From the NCBI RefSeq assembly GCF_022026395.1, contig NZ_CP041767.1, positions 4,980,501-5,044,500 on the forward strand: a stretch of 64,000 nucleotides of DNA, in the 5' to 3' direction. Under the pieces are notes generated by a model. That model saw only the letters and a program-made list of their open reading frames with translations. It made no database searches and was not told the DNA's origin. The position numbers and the translations under genes were made by a program. This document shows positions 1 through 8,849 of the stretch, piece after piece; positions within the stretch are counted from its first letter, which is position 1, and each line of letters opens with the position of its first letter. This stretch comes from Brevibacillus brevis. GTDB lineage: Bacteria > Bacillota > Bacilli > Brevibacillales > Brevibacillaceae.

Positions 1-468
1 GGGAAAACCTATGTGCTCGATCGGCAGAATGCTTTTGCCAGTCTGGATTTTGGACGTGGCGTTTGGCCGTATCACACTCGCTGGAACTGGACGACCTGCT
101 CTTTCCGTCACGCGGAGGGTGTCGCAGGCTTTAACTTTGGCAAAGGCTGGACGGACGGAACCGGTATGACGGAAAATGGCTTGATGATTGATGGTGTCCT
201 CTACAAGCTGAGTGAACAAATTCGTTTTTCTTACAATCCTGACAACCGGATGCTCCCTTGGACGCTTGCGAGTGAAGAATCTTCTGCGGTACGCCTCACC
301 CTTACGCCGCTCTTTGCCCGAACCGAGCATAAAAATTTTGCGGTGGTGCGGACCACTCTGCATCAAGTAATCGGCCGATATGACGGGACACTCTCAACAC
401 CTGATGGAAAAACGATTGCGGTGCAAAGCAAGATCGGAATCTGTGAAGAACAAAATGCCCGTTGGTAG
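1..468 (+). CDS. DUF2804 family protein, C-terminal part (cut by window edge)
   Basis: The frame is already open at base 1 and runs to a TAG, so only the last 155 codons are present. The Trp/Phe/Gly-rich beta-strand text (DFGRGVWPYHTRWNW near the start, FNFGKGWTDGTG further on) is characteristic of the DUF2804 family, large all-beta proteins of unknown biochemical role. No signal peptide or membrane segment lies in the visible part. An intrinsic terminator follows directly, so this is the last gene of its transcript. Family assignment is from recognition of the motif pattern; function is not known. Confidence 0.7.
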   Translation, partial: GKTYVLDRQNAFASLDFGRGVWPYHTRWNWTTCSFRHAEGVAGFNFGKGWTDGTGMTENGLMIDGVLYKLSEQIRFSYNPDNRMLPWTLASEESSAVRLTLTPLFARTEHKNFAVVRTTLHQVIGRYDGTLSTPDGKTIAVQSKIGICEEQNARW

Positions 469-486
469 ACAAGGCGCGAAAAAACT

Positions 487-518
487 GAAAAACCTTTGTC
501 CCGGGACAAAGGTTTTTT
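487..518. terminator. Bidirectional intrinsic terminator
   Basis: A perfect inverted repeat (AAAAACCTTTGTCCC and its complement) forms a stem with almost no spacer and has A and T runs on both sides. It ends the DUF2804 gene on the plus strand and yunC on the minus strand. Confidence 0.85.
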
Positions 519-541
519 CTATAGGCAAACCGTTTGTTGTT

Positions 542-844
542 TTACAGCATTTTCACGACAGCATCCCGCCCAATCATCCCAGCAGTAATCCCCTTCTTCT
601 CCGCCGTCGTCGTCACGGACTCCAGCGGTGCATCCAGCAATTCCTGTATGGTCTTGACCCCCACCGCACGACCGGCAAGAATTTCTCTCGCTGCTAACCT
701 TTCGTTTAATAGCCCCACATCCAGCGCTCCACACATGATGTATCCATGATCGGTCGTTACAGCCAATAGCGTCGTCTTGGGCAAACGAACGGTGACAGCA
801 ATAGCCGTCCCCTCTGGAAAGTGGATTGGCACTACCTCGACCAT
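542..844 (-). CDS. yunC: DUF1805 family protein YunC
   Basis: A 100-residue soluble protein. The middle holds the DUF1805 signature (TTDHGYIMCGALDV, then LNERLAAREILAGRAVGVKTI). The longer frame starts 14 codons upstream, but the ATG used here follows GGGAGGAATCTTG, a good ribosome binding site. In B. subtilis yunC, yunD, yunE and yunF lie together, and the same set follows here on the same strand, which supports the name. Its biochemical function is unknown; the fold is small alpha/beta. No export signal is visible. Confidence 0.85.
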   Translation of the reverse strand: MVEVVPIHFPEGTAIAVTVRLPKTTLLAVTTDHGYIMCGALDVGLLNERLAAREILAGRAVGVKTIQELLDAPLESVTTTAEKKGITAGMIGRDAVVKML

Positions 845-942
845 CAAGATTCCTCCCTTTTCTCTCCTGTCTGTTAGCGTTACCATCCTATGACATTTAG
901 CAGAGAAAGGTGAGGTTTCAATGAGAGCTCCCTGATCGAATT

Positions 943-1182
943 TTAATGCATGATGCCTGTCGGAAAGTGCTCATCCTCCATCGCGACTTTCCGTTTCATG
1001 ACTTCAATCATATACGTTGCAAGCATGTGAAACAGCTCTTCCTCGTCCATTTCCTCGACCAAGTCCAACAAATCATCTCGAGACTGCTCAGCGAGAATGC
1101 CAACGACAACTGCTGTAATGTCCTCTTCATCGCCATTAAAATGTCCTCTGTACAGCTCGTAAACTTCATCAATGAAGCGCAT
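943..1182 (-). CDS. DUF6154-like small acidic protein
   Basis: A 79-residue acidic helical protein beginning MRFIDEVYELYRGHFNG, with a DLLDLVEEMDEEELFHML stretch in the middle. The layout resembles the short Bacillales family DUF6154, of unknown function. The start was placed at the internal ATG behind GGGAGGAGACGAGTG rather than 29 codons upstream. It sits between yunD and yunC on the same strand and is probably co-transcribed with them. The family call comes from memory of the motif and is less certain than the reading frame. Confidence 0.65.
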   Translation of the reverse strand: MRFIDEVYELYRGHFNGDEEDITAVVVGILAEQSRDDLLDLVEEMDEEELFHMLATYMIEVMKRKVAMEDEHFPTGIMH

Positions 1183-1229
1183 CACTCGTCTCCTCCCGTT
1201 TTTCGATAGCATTCCCGAAAAAACGGTCT

Positions 1230-2684
1230 CTACGATTGGTTTTTTGACGTGGGCGATATCTTTTCCCACCGAGGAAGAAACGCATTTTGCAGCATCTGCT
1301 GGTCCTGTATCGTGGTGGCGAGCACTTCACGCAGCATCTCGGGTAAGAAAAACGTAACCTCACTGCCGAGCAGCAATTCAGGAAACATGCGATTGTACAT
1401 AAACATGTCGATCGTCCCGACTCGATACAGACGTTCGCGATCAAGCGGTTGCCCGTTGACTTCAATCTGGATAATTTGCGGTTGGTCATTCTCACTGTAG
1501 CGGATGTGCAATCCGTCCACACACATCCAGCCTTCTATTTTGCCGCGAAAACCGTACCCTCGCAGCTCCCGATGAACCATTTCCGGTTGAATGGCTTGCT
1601 CCAGAACAGTGGTGAGCTGCGCCCCTGTAATCGTGACAGCGCAGGCATTGATCGGGTGGGGAATACTGTGCAGCAAATCGGCAAAAGACAAGCTGCCCCG
1701 TGGCAAATCGGCAAGCAACAGCCCGCCATTTGCCATGCCGATCTCAGCACCCGTCCATTTGCGAATACTCGCTGCGATGAAGGAGCCATAGGGGGTCTCC
1801 TCCGTCCAGCCTATGTGCATGTCTTGCTCCAGTTGAGCAATTGGCTGAAACAAACGAGTTTCTGCCCATACTTTTTCACTCTCGATGAATTGGCTCAATG
1901 ATTCGTCTACCTGATACTGTTCTGTGTGAAAAAGCTCTGCACGCACGTCTTTGATGCCATTATGAGTCCTGTCCCAGACGAGCTCTACATGACCGACATA
2001 CTCGCCAAACCGCCCAGCTTGTGTGATCAAGGTGCCTCCCAGGTGTTCTCCATGAAGCAGTGCCCGGTGAGAGTGTCCGCCCAAAATGATATCCAGCCCA
2101 TCGACTTCACTAGCCAGCACACAATCTGTCTGATAGCCGAGATGCGATAGCAAAATGACAACATCCACTGACGAGCGCAGTGCCGCAATCTGCTCACGCA
2201 ATATCGGAATCGGTTCCTTGATTTCCCAGCCCATACTCTGATAAGAGGGTCCAAAGGGAATCGTCATTCCCAAGATCGCCAGCCGCAGCTCGCCTATGGT
2301 ATGAATTGCGTATGGTACAGCCCAAGACGGGACAGAATTGGTTGTCGGTTCAAACAGATTGCCCGTAATGATCGGGAAGCGTGCATCTGTGTACAGTTCA
2401 TTCAGCTTGTCTTTTGGGAGTGTGATGCCTTCGTTGTTTCCGATCGTCGCGTATTGAATCCCGCTGCGGTTCATGATCTCGACGTTTGTTTTCCCAAAGC
2501 TCGCTTCAGATCGGATATCCATTCGATCCATATGGTCCCCAATATCGACCGTCAGCACATGCTCTCCCCTGCCCTCCCACTCTTCTCGGTGTATGCTCAG
2601 GCAGGTTGCAATTCGCGGCATCGTATCAAAATGGCTGTGCAAGTCATTCGTGTGCAAAATGTGTAAGGTACAGGTGTCAGCCAC
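1230..2684 (-). CDS. yunD: YunD metallophosphoesterase / 5'-nucleotidase-like hydrolase
   Basis: A 484-residue two-domain protein of the UshA/5'-nucleotidase superfamily. The N-terminal metallophosphoesterase domain shows the metal ligands in order: HTNDLHSHF near residue 10, DIGDHMD near 47, GNNEG near 83 and GGHSHR near 200. The C-terminal 5'-nucleotidase substrate domain follows from about residue 290. There is no signal peptide or anchor, so unlike UshA it is predicted to be cytosolic. The usual GNHE box reads GNNE, so one canonical catalytic His is absent at that position. Translation starts at a GTG behind GGGAGGGGAAAGTC. It likely hydrolyses a nucleotide or nucleotide-sugar phosphate; the substrate is unknown. 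Confidence 0.88.
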   Translation of the reverse strand: MADTCTLHILHTNDLHSHFDTMPRIATCLSIHREEWEGRGEHVLTVDIGDHMDRMDIRSEASFGKTNVEIMNRSGIQYATIGNNEGITLPKDKLNELYTDARFPIITGNLFEPTTNSVPSWAVPYAIHTIGELRLAILGMTIPFGPSYQSMGWEIKEPIPILREQIAALRSSVDVVILLSHLGYQTDCVLASEVDGLDIILGGHSHRALLHGEHLGGTLITQAGRFGEYVGHVELVWDRTHNGIKDVRAELFHTEQYQVDESLSQFIESEKVWAETRLFQPIAQLEQDMHIGWTEETPYGSFIAASIRKWTGAEIGMANGGLLLADLPRGSLSFADLLHSIPHPINACAVTITGAQLTTVLEQAIQPEMVHRELRGYGFRGKIEGWMCVDGLHIRYSENDQPQIIQIEVNGQPLDRERLYRVGTIDMFMYNRMFPELLLGSEVTFFLPEMLREVLATTIQDQQMLQNAFLPRWEKISPTSKNQS

Positions 2685-2708
2685 GACTTTCCCCTCCCTC
2701 TCGTCTCA

Positions 2709-3533
2709 TTATCCAAAAATCGCTTCTCCGATCATTTGTATGGCAATTCCCAATATCAGAACACGCAAAAACAGCACGATGGTGCGACCTTTCATTTTAC
2801 TGGCAATAATCGCTCCGAGCTTTCCGCCCGCCCATGCCCCCGGCGCGAGCATCGCTGCATACAGCCAGTGTACGTTGTCGTGGAAGATATTCGTGATTGA
2901 TCCAACCACCGCTGATAAAAAGATGACCACCATAGAAGTAGCCGTGGCAATGTGTGGCGGGAAACGAAACAAAATCATCATGGCTGGAACCATCAGGATG
3001 CCGCCCCCCACACCAAATAGCGACGAGGTAATCCCTACAAAGAAGGCAATCGTAATCACGGACCATTTGCTATACCCGTACACATATTCATTTCCTTCGT
3101 TGTCGACGAAGTGGCGTTGGACTTCCCACTTGATGCTGCGTGGTTTGATTTTGTCTTTGACCATCAATACAACGAACATACAGAGCTGAAACAAGCCAAA
3201 CAGCAGCGAAAAGCCCTCCACTGCTAGTAATGTATTAAGATACACGCCCACAATAGCACCCGGGGCACTCCCGATGAAAAAGAGCATAGCACTCTCTTTA
3301 TCTACTTTTTTTTGCTTGAAATAAGAAAGGGAGGAAGACAGGGCGGTTACCGCAATCACGATTAGCGAAGTAGCCGCTGCTACTTGCGGGTTCATCGATC
3401 CGGGCATGTACCAGTTCCCAAAATACAGCAGAGCAGGCACGAAAAAAATCCCACCACCCAGACCCGCGATACTGCCAATGACGCCAGCCACGACTCCGAT
3501 GATGACAAACAAGATGGCAATTACTGCAAGCAT
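2709..3533 (-). CDS. yunE: YunE, TSUP family anion permease
   Basis: A 274-residue integral membrane protein with about eight hydrophobic segments and the duplicated glycine-rich TSUP/TauE motif: GSIAGLGGGIFFVPALL near residue 20 and SSLFGVGGGILMVPAMM in the second half. Family members export or import sulfite, sulfonates or other small organic anions. The gene follows yunF by 20 bp and precedes yunD by 24 bp on the same strand, consistent with one operon. RBS AGGGGAGTATC precedes the ATG. The substrate cannot be read from sequence. Confidence 0.87.
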   Translation of the reverse strand: MLAVIAILFVIIGVVAGVIGSIAGLGGGIFFVPALLYFGNWYMPGSMNPQVAAATSLIVIAVTALSSSLSYFKQKKVDKESAMLFFIGSAPGAIVGVYLNTLLAVEGFSLLFGLFQLCMFVVLMVKDKIKPRSIKWEVQRHFVDNEGNEYVYGYSKWSVITIAFFVGITSSLFGVGGGILMVPAMMILFRFPPHIATATSMVVIFLSAVVGSITNIFHDNVHWLYAAMLAPGAWAGGKLGAIIASKMKGRTIVLFLRVLILGIAIQMIGEAIFG

Positions 3534-3553
3534 GATACTCCCCTTCTTTCTTG

Positions 3554-4414
3554 CTACGTGGAGAACAGGTCCATCTGACGAGGATTCAGCCCAGTAGGTG
3601 CAAGGCCAAGCATCTCCGAAAACTGCTTCGCATTCGCTGCTGCATCTCCTCCAGAGTTATTGTTGAACAAAATGCAGACTTCATCCGCTTCCCGTTCGAG
3701 CAGTCTGATGTGTTCAACCCACTCTGCAAGCTCTGTCTCACTGTATCGATATAAATAACGGACATCTCGCCAATTTTGTCCCTCTCCGGGATCTCGCCAG
3801 CCCGCTTTGTTGCGCCCATGAAAGCGTACCAACGCCAAGGATGGCTTCGTTACGGCAGGAACAATCGGGACGGAGCCTTTTCCGACCTGCGGTTCATCAC
3901 ATACCACATGTGTCGCTTCGATCTTGTGCAAGAAATCAAGCGTTCGCTCTGAATACCGTGGTTCAAACCAGCTTTGATGGCGAAACTCCACCGCAAACGG
4001 ATACGCCTGCATGGCTTGGCGGCAAGCAGTCACATACTGGACATGCTCCCGGGTACAATCGAACCACGGCGGAAACTGAAACAGCAATGCTTTGAGCTTG
4101 CCTGCCTCCACGACAGGCTGAATACTCTCCTCAAACAGACGAAACAATTCCCGTTTGCTTGCCGAAGCGTCCCCTCGTTGATGTCCCGTCATCCCTTGAT
4201 GAGGCTTGACGATAAAGCCAAATCGTTCAGGCGTATCCTTCACCCACGATTCGTAATTTCGCTGTGGTAAAATAGCGTAAAAAGAACTATCCACCTCTAC
4301 AATTGGAAAGTGGCTGGCATATACGGACAGCTTGTCTCGATTGCGCACACCTTGTACGTACAATTCGTGCTGATCTCCCCAGCCGCAAACTCCCACTTGT
4401 ATTGTAGTCATCAA
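3554..4414 (-). CDS. yunF: DUF72 family protein YunF
   Basis: A 286-residue soluble protein with DUF72 features: an early VGVCGWGDQHELY, FPIVEVDSSFYAILP, FGFIVKPHQGMTGHQ and FAVEFRHQSWF, arranged as in the TIM-barrel-like family. Biochemical function is unknown. A TTG at 4414 lies 7 bases after GGAGG and an ATG at 4411 lies 10 bases after it; either could be the start, and the proteins differ by one residue. First gene of the yun block, divergent from the JAMM-type gene with only 49 bp between them, so their promoters share that space. Confidence 0.85.
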   Translation of the reverse strand: MMTTIQVGVCGWGDQHELYVQGVRNRDKLSVYASHFPIVEVDSSFYAILPQRNYESWVKDTPERFGFIVKPHQGMTGHQRGDASASKRELFRLFEESIQPVVEAGKLKALLFQFPPWFDCTREHVQYVTACRQAMQAYPFAVEFRHQSWFEPRYSERTLDFLHKIEATHVVCDEPQVGKGSVPIVPAVTKPSLALVRFHGRNKAGWRDPGEGQNWRDVRYLYRYSETELAEWVEHIRLLEREADEVCILFNNNSGGDAAANAKQFSEMLGLAPTGLNPRQMDLFST

Positions 4415-4463
4415 ATGCTAACCTCCAAATCATAGCCGAATAGAGAAGAAGGACGAAAGCCGA

Positions 4464-4970
4464 ATGAAAAATCCCGCTTGGTTGGGTGACCCCTTTGCGA
4501 TTAAGGATAACAAAATATTCCTGACGAAAAAAGTAGCGAAACGCCTCCTGGCCGAAGCACAAGAGGCGTTTCCTTATGAGTATTCTGCTTTGCTCGCAGG
4601 TCATGGAGCAACGATTACGACCTGTGTACCAATGCCCATCTCCCCTGACAGGCACGTGTTCGCTTGGGATGGGACAACGTTTCTTCAAGCCTTGCAACAC
4701 ATCCGCAAGAACAATCTTCAATGGCTAGGTGTCTTGCATACACACCCACATACACTGCCAATCCCTTCTGCACGCGACATAGCAGGCTGGCATTATCCCA
4801 CGCTCAGCTATTGGATTGTGGGACTCGCATCCGCACAGCCAGCATGGCATGTCTATCAATGGGTACAGAATGGCAATAGCGGATCATTTGAAGCACGCAG
4901 CTATACACTGACAGAAGCGGCTTGTGACGATGGGGAAACCACTGGTTCCTCTCCTCCAAAAAACTCTTGA
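4464..4970 (+). CDS. JAMM/MPN (JAB) domain metallopeptidase-like protein
   Basis: A 168-residue protein of the JAB/Mov34/MPN fold. The complete zinc motif is visible: HTHPHTLPIPSARD gives HxH, then seven residues, Ser, two residues and Asp, with a candidate catalytic Glu upstream at FPYEYSALLAG. Such enzymes cleave isopeptide bonds or process small ubiquitin-like or sulfur-carrier proteins, but no such partner gene lies nearby. Start supported by AAGGACGAAAGCCGA. Its last 70 bp overlap the 3' end of the aspartate kinase gene on the opposite strand, which leaves no room for a conventional terminator. Confidence 0.8.
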   Translation: MKNPAWLGDPFAIKDNKIFLTKKVAKRLLAEAQEAFPYEYSALLAGHGATITTCVPMPISPDRHVFAWDGTTFLQALQHIRKNNLQWLGVLHTHPHTLPIPSARDIAGWHYPTLSYWIVGLASAQPAWHVYQWVQNGNSGSFEARSYTLTEAACDDGETTGSSPPKNS

Positions 4971-6304
4971 TACAAAGCAATCACAGCACGGTCTGCCTCT
5001 TCGGCTTTTACACCGAACATCATGCTTACTTCCGATGACCCCTGATTGATCATTTCCAAATTGATTTTCGCAGCAGCCAACGCCGTAGTGGCTCGCGCAG
5101 TTGTCCCCACAGATTGACGCATGCCCTCCCCGACAATCATGACGAGTGCCAGACTATGCTGAACAGCGACATCATCAGCGAGCAGCTCTCGGCGGATGCG
5201 CTCTACAATCCGCTGTTCCTTCTCTTCCGTGAGATCTCGCTCTCGGAGAATGACAGAAATGTTATCAATTCCAGATGGCGTGTGCTCATACGAAAGCCCT
5301 TCCTCCTCCAGAATTTGCAGCAGCTTGCGACCAAAGCCAATTTCGCGGTTCATCAAATACTTGCTGACGTAAATGCTGCAAAAGCCGCCGTCACTTGCAA
5401 TCCCCGACACTCTGTTTGTAGCAGATCCTCTCTCCGCCACAATCATCGTACCAGGCGCAGACGGATTGTTTGTATTCTTGATGCATACTGGTATATCTGC
5501 TTGATATGCGGGAATCAACGCTTCCTCGTGGAACACACTAAAACCGGAATAGGACAGCTCCCTCATCTCTCGGTACGTAATCTCTGTCACTTTTTTTGGA
5601 TCGGCAATCAGGTTTGGGTTGACCACATACACCGAGTCGACATCTGTAAAATTCTCGTAGACCTCTGCCTGAACTGCCGCAGCCAAAATCGATCCCGTAA
5701 TATCCGAGCCACCTCGTGAAAAAGTAACCAGATCACCGGCACGCGAATAGCCGAAAAATCCTGGGAAAATGACGATTCCCTCCCGCTCTCGCAATGTCGC
5801 CAATTTGGTATACGCTTCAGGGAGGATATGAGCATTACTTGCTTCATCTGTAACCAGCATTCCTGCGTCCTTTGGATTGATGTAGGTCGCGACCTCACCC
5901 AGGCTCTGCAAATAACGAGCGACAACTTTGGCGCATGTATCCTCTCCGGCAGCTTTGACCGCATCCATGAATCTGTCTGCGGACAAGCCCGCCTTGTTTG
6001 CGAGAACCTCCTCGAGCTCCGCTTCGATCGCTTGGCCGATCTCGGCAGAAAGACCGAGATCGGCCACAATCTCCCGGTAGCGCAGGAAAATGGCTTGTTT
6101 TGCTTCCTCTGTAGGCTCCCCAGCCAAAGATCGCTCAGCATAGGCAATTAACAAATCAGTAACCTTCGTATCTTCCTTGTTCCGTTTCCCAGGTGCCGAT
6201 ACAACAATCAATCGTCTGTCCCGATCCGCCATAACAATTTGGCATACTTTTTTTATTTGCTCGGCATTCGCCAGAGATGTTCCCCCAAATTTTGCTACCT
6301 TCAT
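4901..6304 (-). CDS. Aspartate kinase (class III, YclM-like)
   Basis: Catalyses ATP-dependent phosphorylation of aspartate, the first step to lysine, threonine and methionine. The 467-residue protein begins MKVAKFGGTSLA, the nucleotide-binding KFGGTS box. It carries the kinase motif FPGFFGYSRAGDLVTFSRGGSDITG in the middle and paired ACT regulatory domains in the last 150 residues. The text VVSAPGKRNKEDTKVTDLLIA resembles the B. subtilis YclM-type monofunctional enzyme more than the two-subunit LysC type. Start chosen at the ATG after GGTGGAGGAATCAATC; a longer frame would begin inside the SD. No lysine riboswitch is visible upstream. The 3' end overlaps the JAMM gene. Confidence 0.9.
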   Translation of the reverse strand: MKVAKFGGTSLANAEQIKKVCQIVMADRDRRLIVVSAPGKRNKEDTKVTDLLIAYAERSLAGEPTEEAKQAIFLRYREIVADLGLSAEIGQAIEAELEEVLANKAGLSADRFMDAVKAAGEDTCAKVVARYLQSLGEVATYINPKDAGMLVTDEASNAHILPEAYTKLATLREREGIVIFPGFFGYSRAGDLVTFSRGGSDITGSILAAAVQAEVYENFTDVDSVYVVNPNLIADPKKVTEITYREMRELSYSGFSVFHEEALIPAYQADIPVCIKNTNNPSAPGTMIVAERGSATNRVSGIASDGGFCSIYVSKYLMNREIGFGRKLLQILEEEGLSYEHTPSGIDNISVILRERDLTEEKEQRIVERIRRELLADDVAVQHSLALVMIVGEGMRQSVGTTARATTALAAAKINLEMINQGSSEVSMMFGVKAEEADRAVIALYQEFFGGEEPVVSPSSQAASVSV

Positions 6305-6491
6305 GATTGATTCCTCCACCCAACTCTCACGTCTTTTGCTTTTACTAGCTTAATTTATCCACACAAAAAGAACAAGTGTCTTTTCCACAGAGACACACAG
6401 GAATATTCATCAAGATTTGTCGCATAGTAACGGTGAGTACATCATCACGTACAGCTACCTAGCAGCAAAGTCTCTGCAACGAGGTGAACGA

Positions 6492-7244
6492 ATGAAAAAG
6501 CATATCCTCTTTTTCCCCCTTTTGCTAGCTGTCATTCTTGCTCCTTCCTTCAGCGAGACAGCCAATGCCATTCGGGGGAAAAATCGCGAGTATTACGAAA
6601 CAAGAGGAGATATCGTTTGGGAAGTGCCGACAGAGAGCAAGGTGATTGCCCTTACCTTTGACGATGGTCCTGATCAGGTATACACTCCTCAGATCGCAGC
6701 GCTGCTGAAGCAGTATCAAGCGAAATCTACCTTTTTTGTCGTCGGCAATCGTGTGAGCGAGTACCCGGAAATTGTCAAATCTCTCGCGAATGATCAACAT
6801 GAGATTGCCAATCACACTTACAGTCATCCTGATATACGAAAGCTGTCAGCGAAACGACTGTTAGAAGAGGTGCAAAAAACACAGGAGACGATTTATTCGG
6901 CAACAGGGGTTCGTCCCACCCTCTTTCGTCCTCCGGGGGGATATTATGACGAGACCGTAGTCGATACAGCCAAGCAAGCCGGTTTTCTCGTGATCATGTG
7001 GTCATGGCATCAAGACACACGTGATTGGAGCGACCCCGGTGTAAAAAAGATCGTCAACAAGGTTTTGAACAACGCTCGGAATGGAGACATCGTGCTATTT
7101 CACGATTACGGAGGCAATCGAAAACAGACTGTACAAGCTCTCGAGCAAATATTGCCTGAACTGAAAAATAGAGGGTATAAATTCGTCACGGTCAGCGAAT
7201 TGTTGAGAGGATACGGACGCGCGAAACAGGTAGACTACCCTTGA
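6492..7244 (+). CDS. Secreted polysaccharide deacetylase (NodB domain)
   Basis: A 250-residue protein with a lysine-containing signal sequence in the first 25 residues (MKKHILFFPLLLAVILAPS). The NodB catalytic motifs are intact: TFDDGPD (motif 1, metal Asp), NHTYSHPD (motif 2, two metal His), RPPGGYYD (motif 3) and IVLFHDYGG (motif 5). Substrates of this family are peptidoglycan, chitin-like or other N-acetylated glycans outside the membrane. Start placed at the ATG after GAGGTGAACGA. A related deacetylase lies at 36.3 kb. The Bacillus paralogue it matches (PdaB, YheN or another) cannot be resolved by eye. Confidence 0.87.
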   Translation: MKKHILFFPLLLAVILAPSFSETANAIRGKNREYYETRGDIVWEVPTESKVIALTFDDGPDQVYTPQIAALLKQYQAKSTFFVVGNRVSEYPEIVKSLANDQHEIANHTYSHPDIRKLSAKRLLEEVQKTQETIYSATGVRPTLFRPPGGYYDETVVDTAKQAGFLVIMWSWHQDTRDWSDPGVKKIVNKVLNNARNGDIVLFHDYGGNRKQTVQALEQILPELKNRGYKFVTVSELLRGYGRAKQVDYP

Positions 7245-7258
7245 TTTTCTGCATAAAA

Positions 7259-7290
7259 AAGTGCCCCTCGCTAAAAAGGGGCACTTCTCC
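7259..7290. terminator. Intrinsic terminator between deacetylase and floT
   Basis: AAGTGCCCCT pairs with AGGGGCACTT across an 8-base loop. An A run lies on the left side. It ends the convergent floT operon (minus strand), and possibly the deacetylase transcript as well. Confidence 0.8.
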
Positions 7291-7304
7291 TCTGATGGAT
7301 TTGA

Positions 7305-8849
7305 TTATTTCTTTTCGTCCTCCGAAATAGAATCGGTCTCAACCTGAACTTTTACAGGTACAGGCGGTTGCTGCGCGGGCACGTTACCACCCTTTTGCAT
7401 AAAGTCCGAGATCATTTTATTCATATCCAAACCAGACACGTCTTTTAACATCTCCGGCAGTTGGGCCATCAGCTTCGTAACATTCCCGCTCAGACGATTG
7501 ACGCCATCTCCCTGACCGCCTCCTGCATCCACGATTGTTACTTTGTCAATCGCTTTCATTGGCTCGGCAACTTTCTCAGCCAGCTCAGGGAGCATTTTCG
7601 CAATAATATCGAGGACAGCCGCATGACCGAATTTTTCAAATGCTTCAGCCAGCTTCTCTTTCCCTTCTGCTTCGGCTTCGAGCTTGAGTCGCGTGACTTC
7701 TGCCTCAGCGCTACCACGGGCTTTTTCAGCCTCGGCAATCGCCAAGCCTTCCAGACGCTTCTGCTCGGCATTTGCTTTTGCCTCAGCTTCAATGCGGTAC
7801 TTGATCGCGTCTGCTTCTCTCAGCTTCTTCGCTTTTTCCGCTTCTGCCGCCTGTTCCACTGAGTAGCGGTCGGCGTCGGCCTTTTTCTTCACTTCCGCAT
7901 CATATTGCTTTTCGCGGCGAAGAATTTCTTTTTCCTCCAGCTCGATTTCCTTCTGCTTGCGGACGAGATCGATCTTCATCTCTTCTTCTGTCACCTGCTG
8001 CTTGGCGACAGCTTCTTGCAGCTTGTAGGCTTGGTCCGCGCTCGCCTTCGCTTTGTCCTGCTCTTGCTTAAACGCCGCTACCTTCAGTTCTTTTTCCTTT
8101 TCAGCTTCGGCAATGTTCGTTTCCTTCAGCAGCTCTGCCTTGCGTGCCTCTTCCTCTGCCTGTGCCTGCTTGATCCGCGCTTCTTTGTCCGCATCAGCCT
8201 GTGAGATGGTCGCATCTCGCTTCACCGCAGCGATTTGCGGTATTCCAAGCGCAGCTAAATAACCGTTTTTGTCCCGGACATCCTTGATCGTGAAGCTGAC
8301 AACGGACAGCCCCATTTTCTTCAAATCCTTTGTCGCTACCGCTTGCACCTCTTGTGCGAATCGCTCACGGTTCTTGTAAATTTCCTCTACCGTCATACTG
8401 CCGAGGATTGCCCGCAAATAGCCTTCGAGAACCTCCTGTGCTTCTCCGCGCAGCGCCTCGTCACTCTTGCCCATAAATTGCTCGGATGCAGTCGCGATAT
8501 CTTCAATCGAGCCGCCTACCTTGATGATTGCAACGCCATCTGCCATGACAGGAACGCCCTGCTCGGTGTACACCTCAGGAGTCGATACGTCCAGCTTATG
8601 AGACAGAAGACTCAGAAAGTTTGCTTGTTGAAAAATAGGGAGGATAAATGCGCCGCCTCCGCGGACGATCTTCATCTTGCGCCCGGATTCGTCACTGAGT
8701 ACGTTTTTCGAGCCGAGATAGCTACCCGTCACGATCATGGCTTCATCTGCACCCACTGTTTTGTAACGGGCCCAAAAAGCAATACCCAAAACGAGAAAGA
8801 CTGCGACGACAACACCTACTATCGTCAAAATGCCAGGATCTAACATCAT
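7305..8849 (-). CDS. floT: Flotillin FloT
   Basis: A 514-residue flotillin that organises membrane microdomains and affects membrane fluidity. Order of parts: a hydrophobic N-terminal anchor (residues 8-28), an SPFH/band-7 domain to about residue 200, and a long Glu/Ala/Lys coiled coil rich in AEAEKE-type repeats (about 205-420). A C-terminal tail with a glycine patch (VDAGGGQGDG) follows. It overlaps the end of nfeD by 4 bp (ATGA), so the two are translationally coupled. The pair matches B. subtilis yuaF-floT. Regulation is probably through the SigW-type promoter before nfeD. Confidence 0.93.
   Translation of the reverse strand: MMLDPGILTIVGVVVAVFLVLGIAFWARYKTVGADEAMIVTGSYLGSKNVLSDESGRKMKIVRGGGAFILPIFQQANFLSLLSHKLDVSTPEVYTEQGVPVMADGVAIIKVGGSIEDIATASEQFMGKSDEALRGEAQEVLEGYLRAILGSMTVEEIYKNRERFAQEVQAVATKDLKKMGLSVVSFTIKDVRDKNGYLAALGIPQIAAVKRDATISQADADKEARIKQAQAEEEARKAELLKETNIAEAEKEKELKVAAFKQEQDKAKASADQAYKLQEAVAKQQVTEEEMKIDLVRKQKEIELEEKEILRREKQYDAEVKKKADADRYSVEQAAEAEKAKKLREADAIKYRIEAEAKANAEQKRLEGLAIAEAEKARGSAEAEVTRLKLEAEAEGKEKLAEAFEKFGHAAVLDIIAKMLPELAEKVAEPMKAIDKVTIVDAGGGQGDGVNRLSGNVTKLMAQLPEMLKDVSGLDMNKMISDFMQKGGNVPAQQPPVPVKVQVETDSISEDEKK

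Noticed and set aside
6355..6363. TTATCCACA, a perfect DnaA box
   Set aside because: A single copy between aspartate kinase and the deacetylase, with no cluster or AT-rich unwinding element, so not evidence of an origin.
6305..6491. Possible lysine riboswitch before aspartate kinase
   Set aside because: No lysine-aptamer core sequence or terminator is seen in the leader; the gene appears to lack one here.
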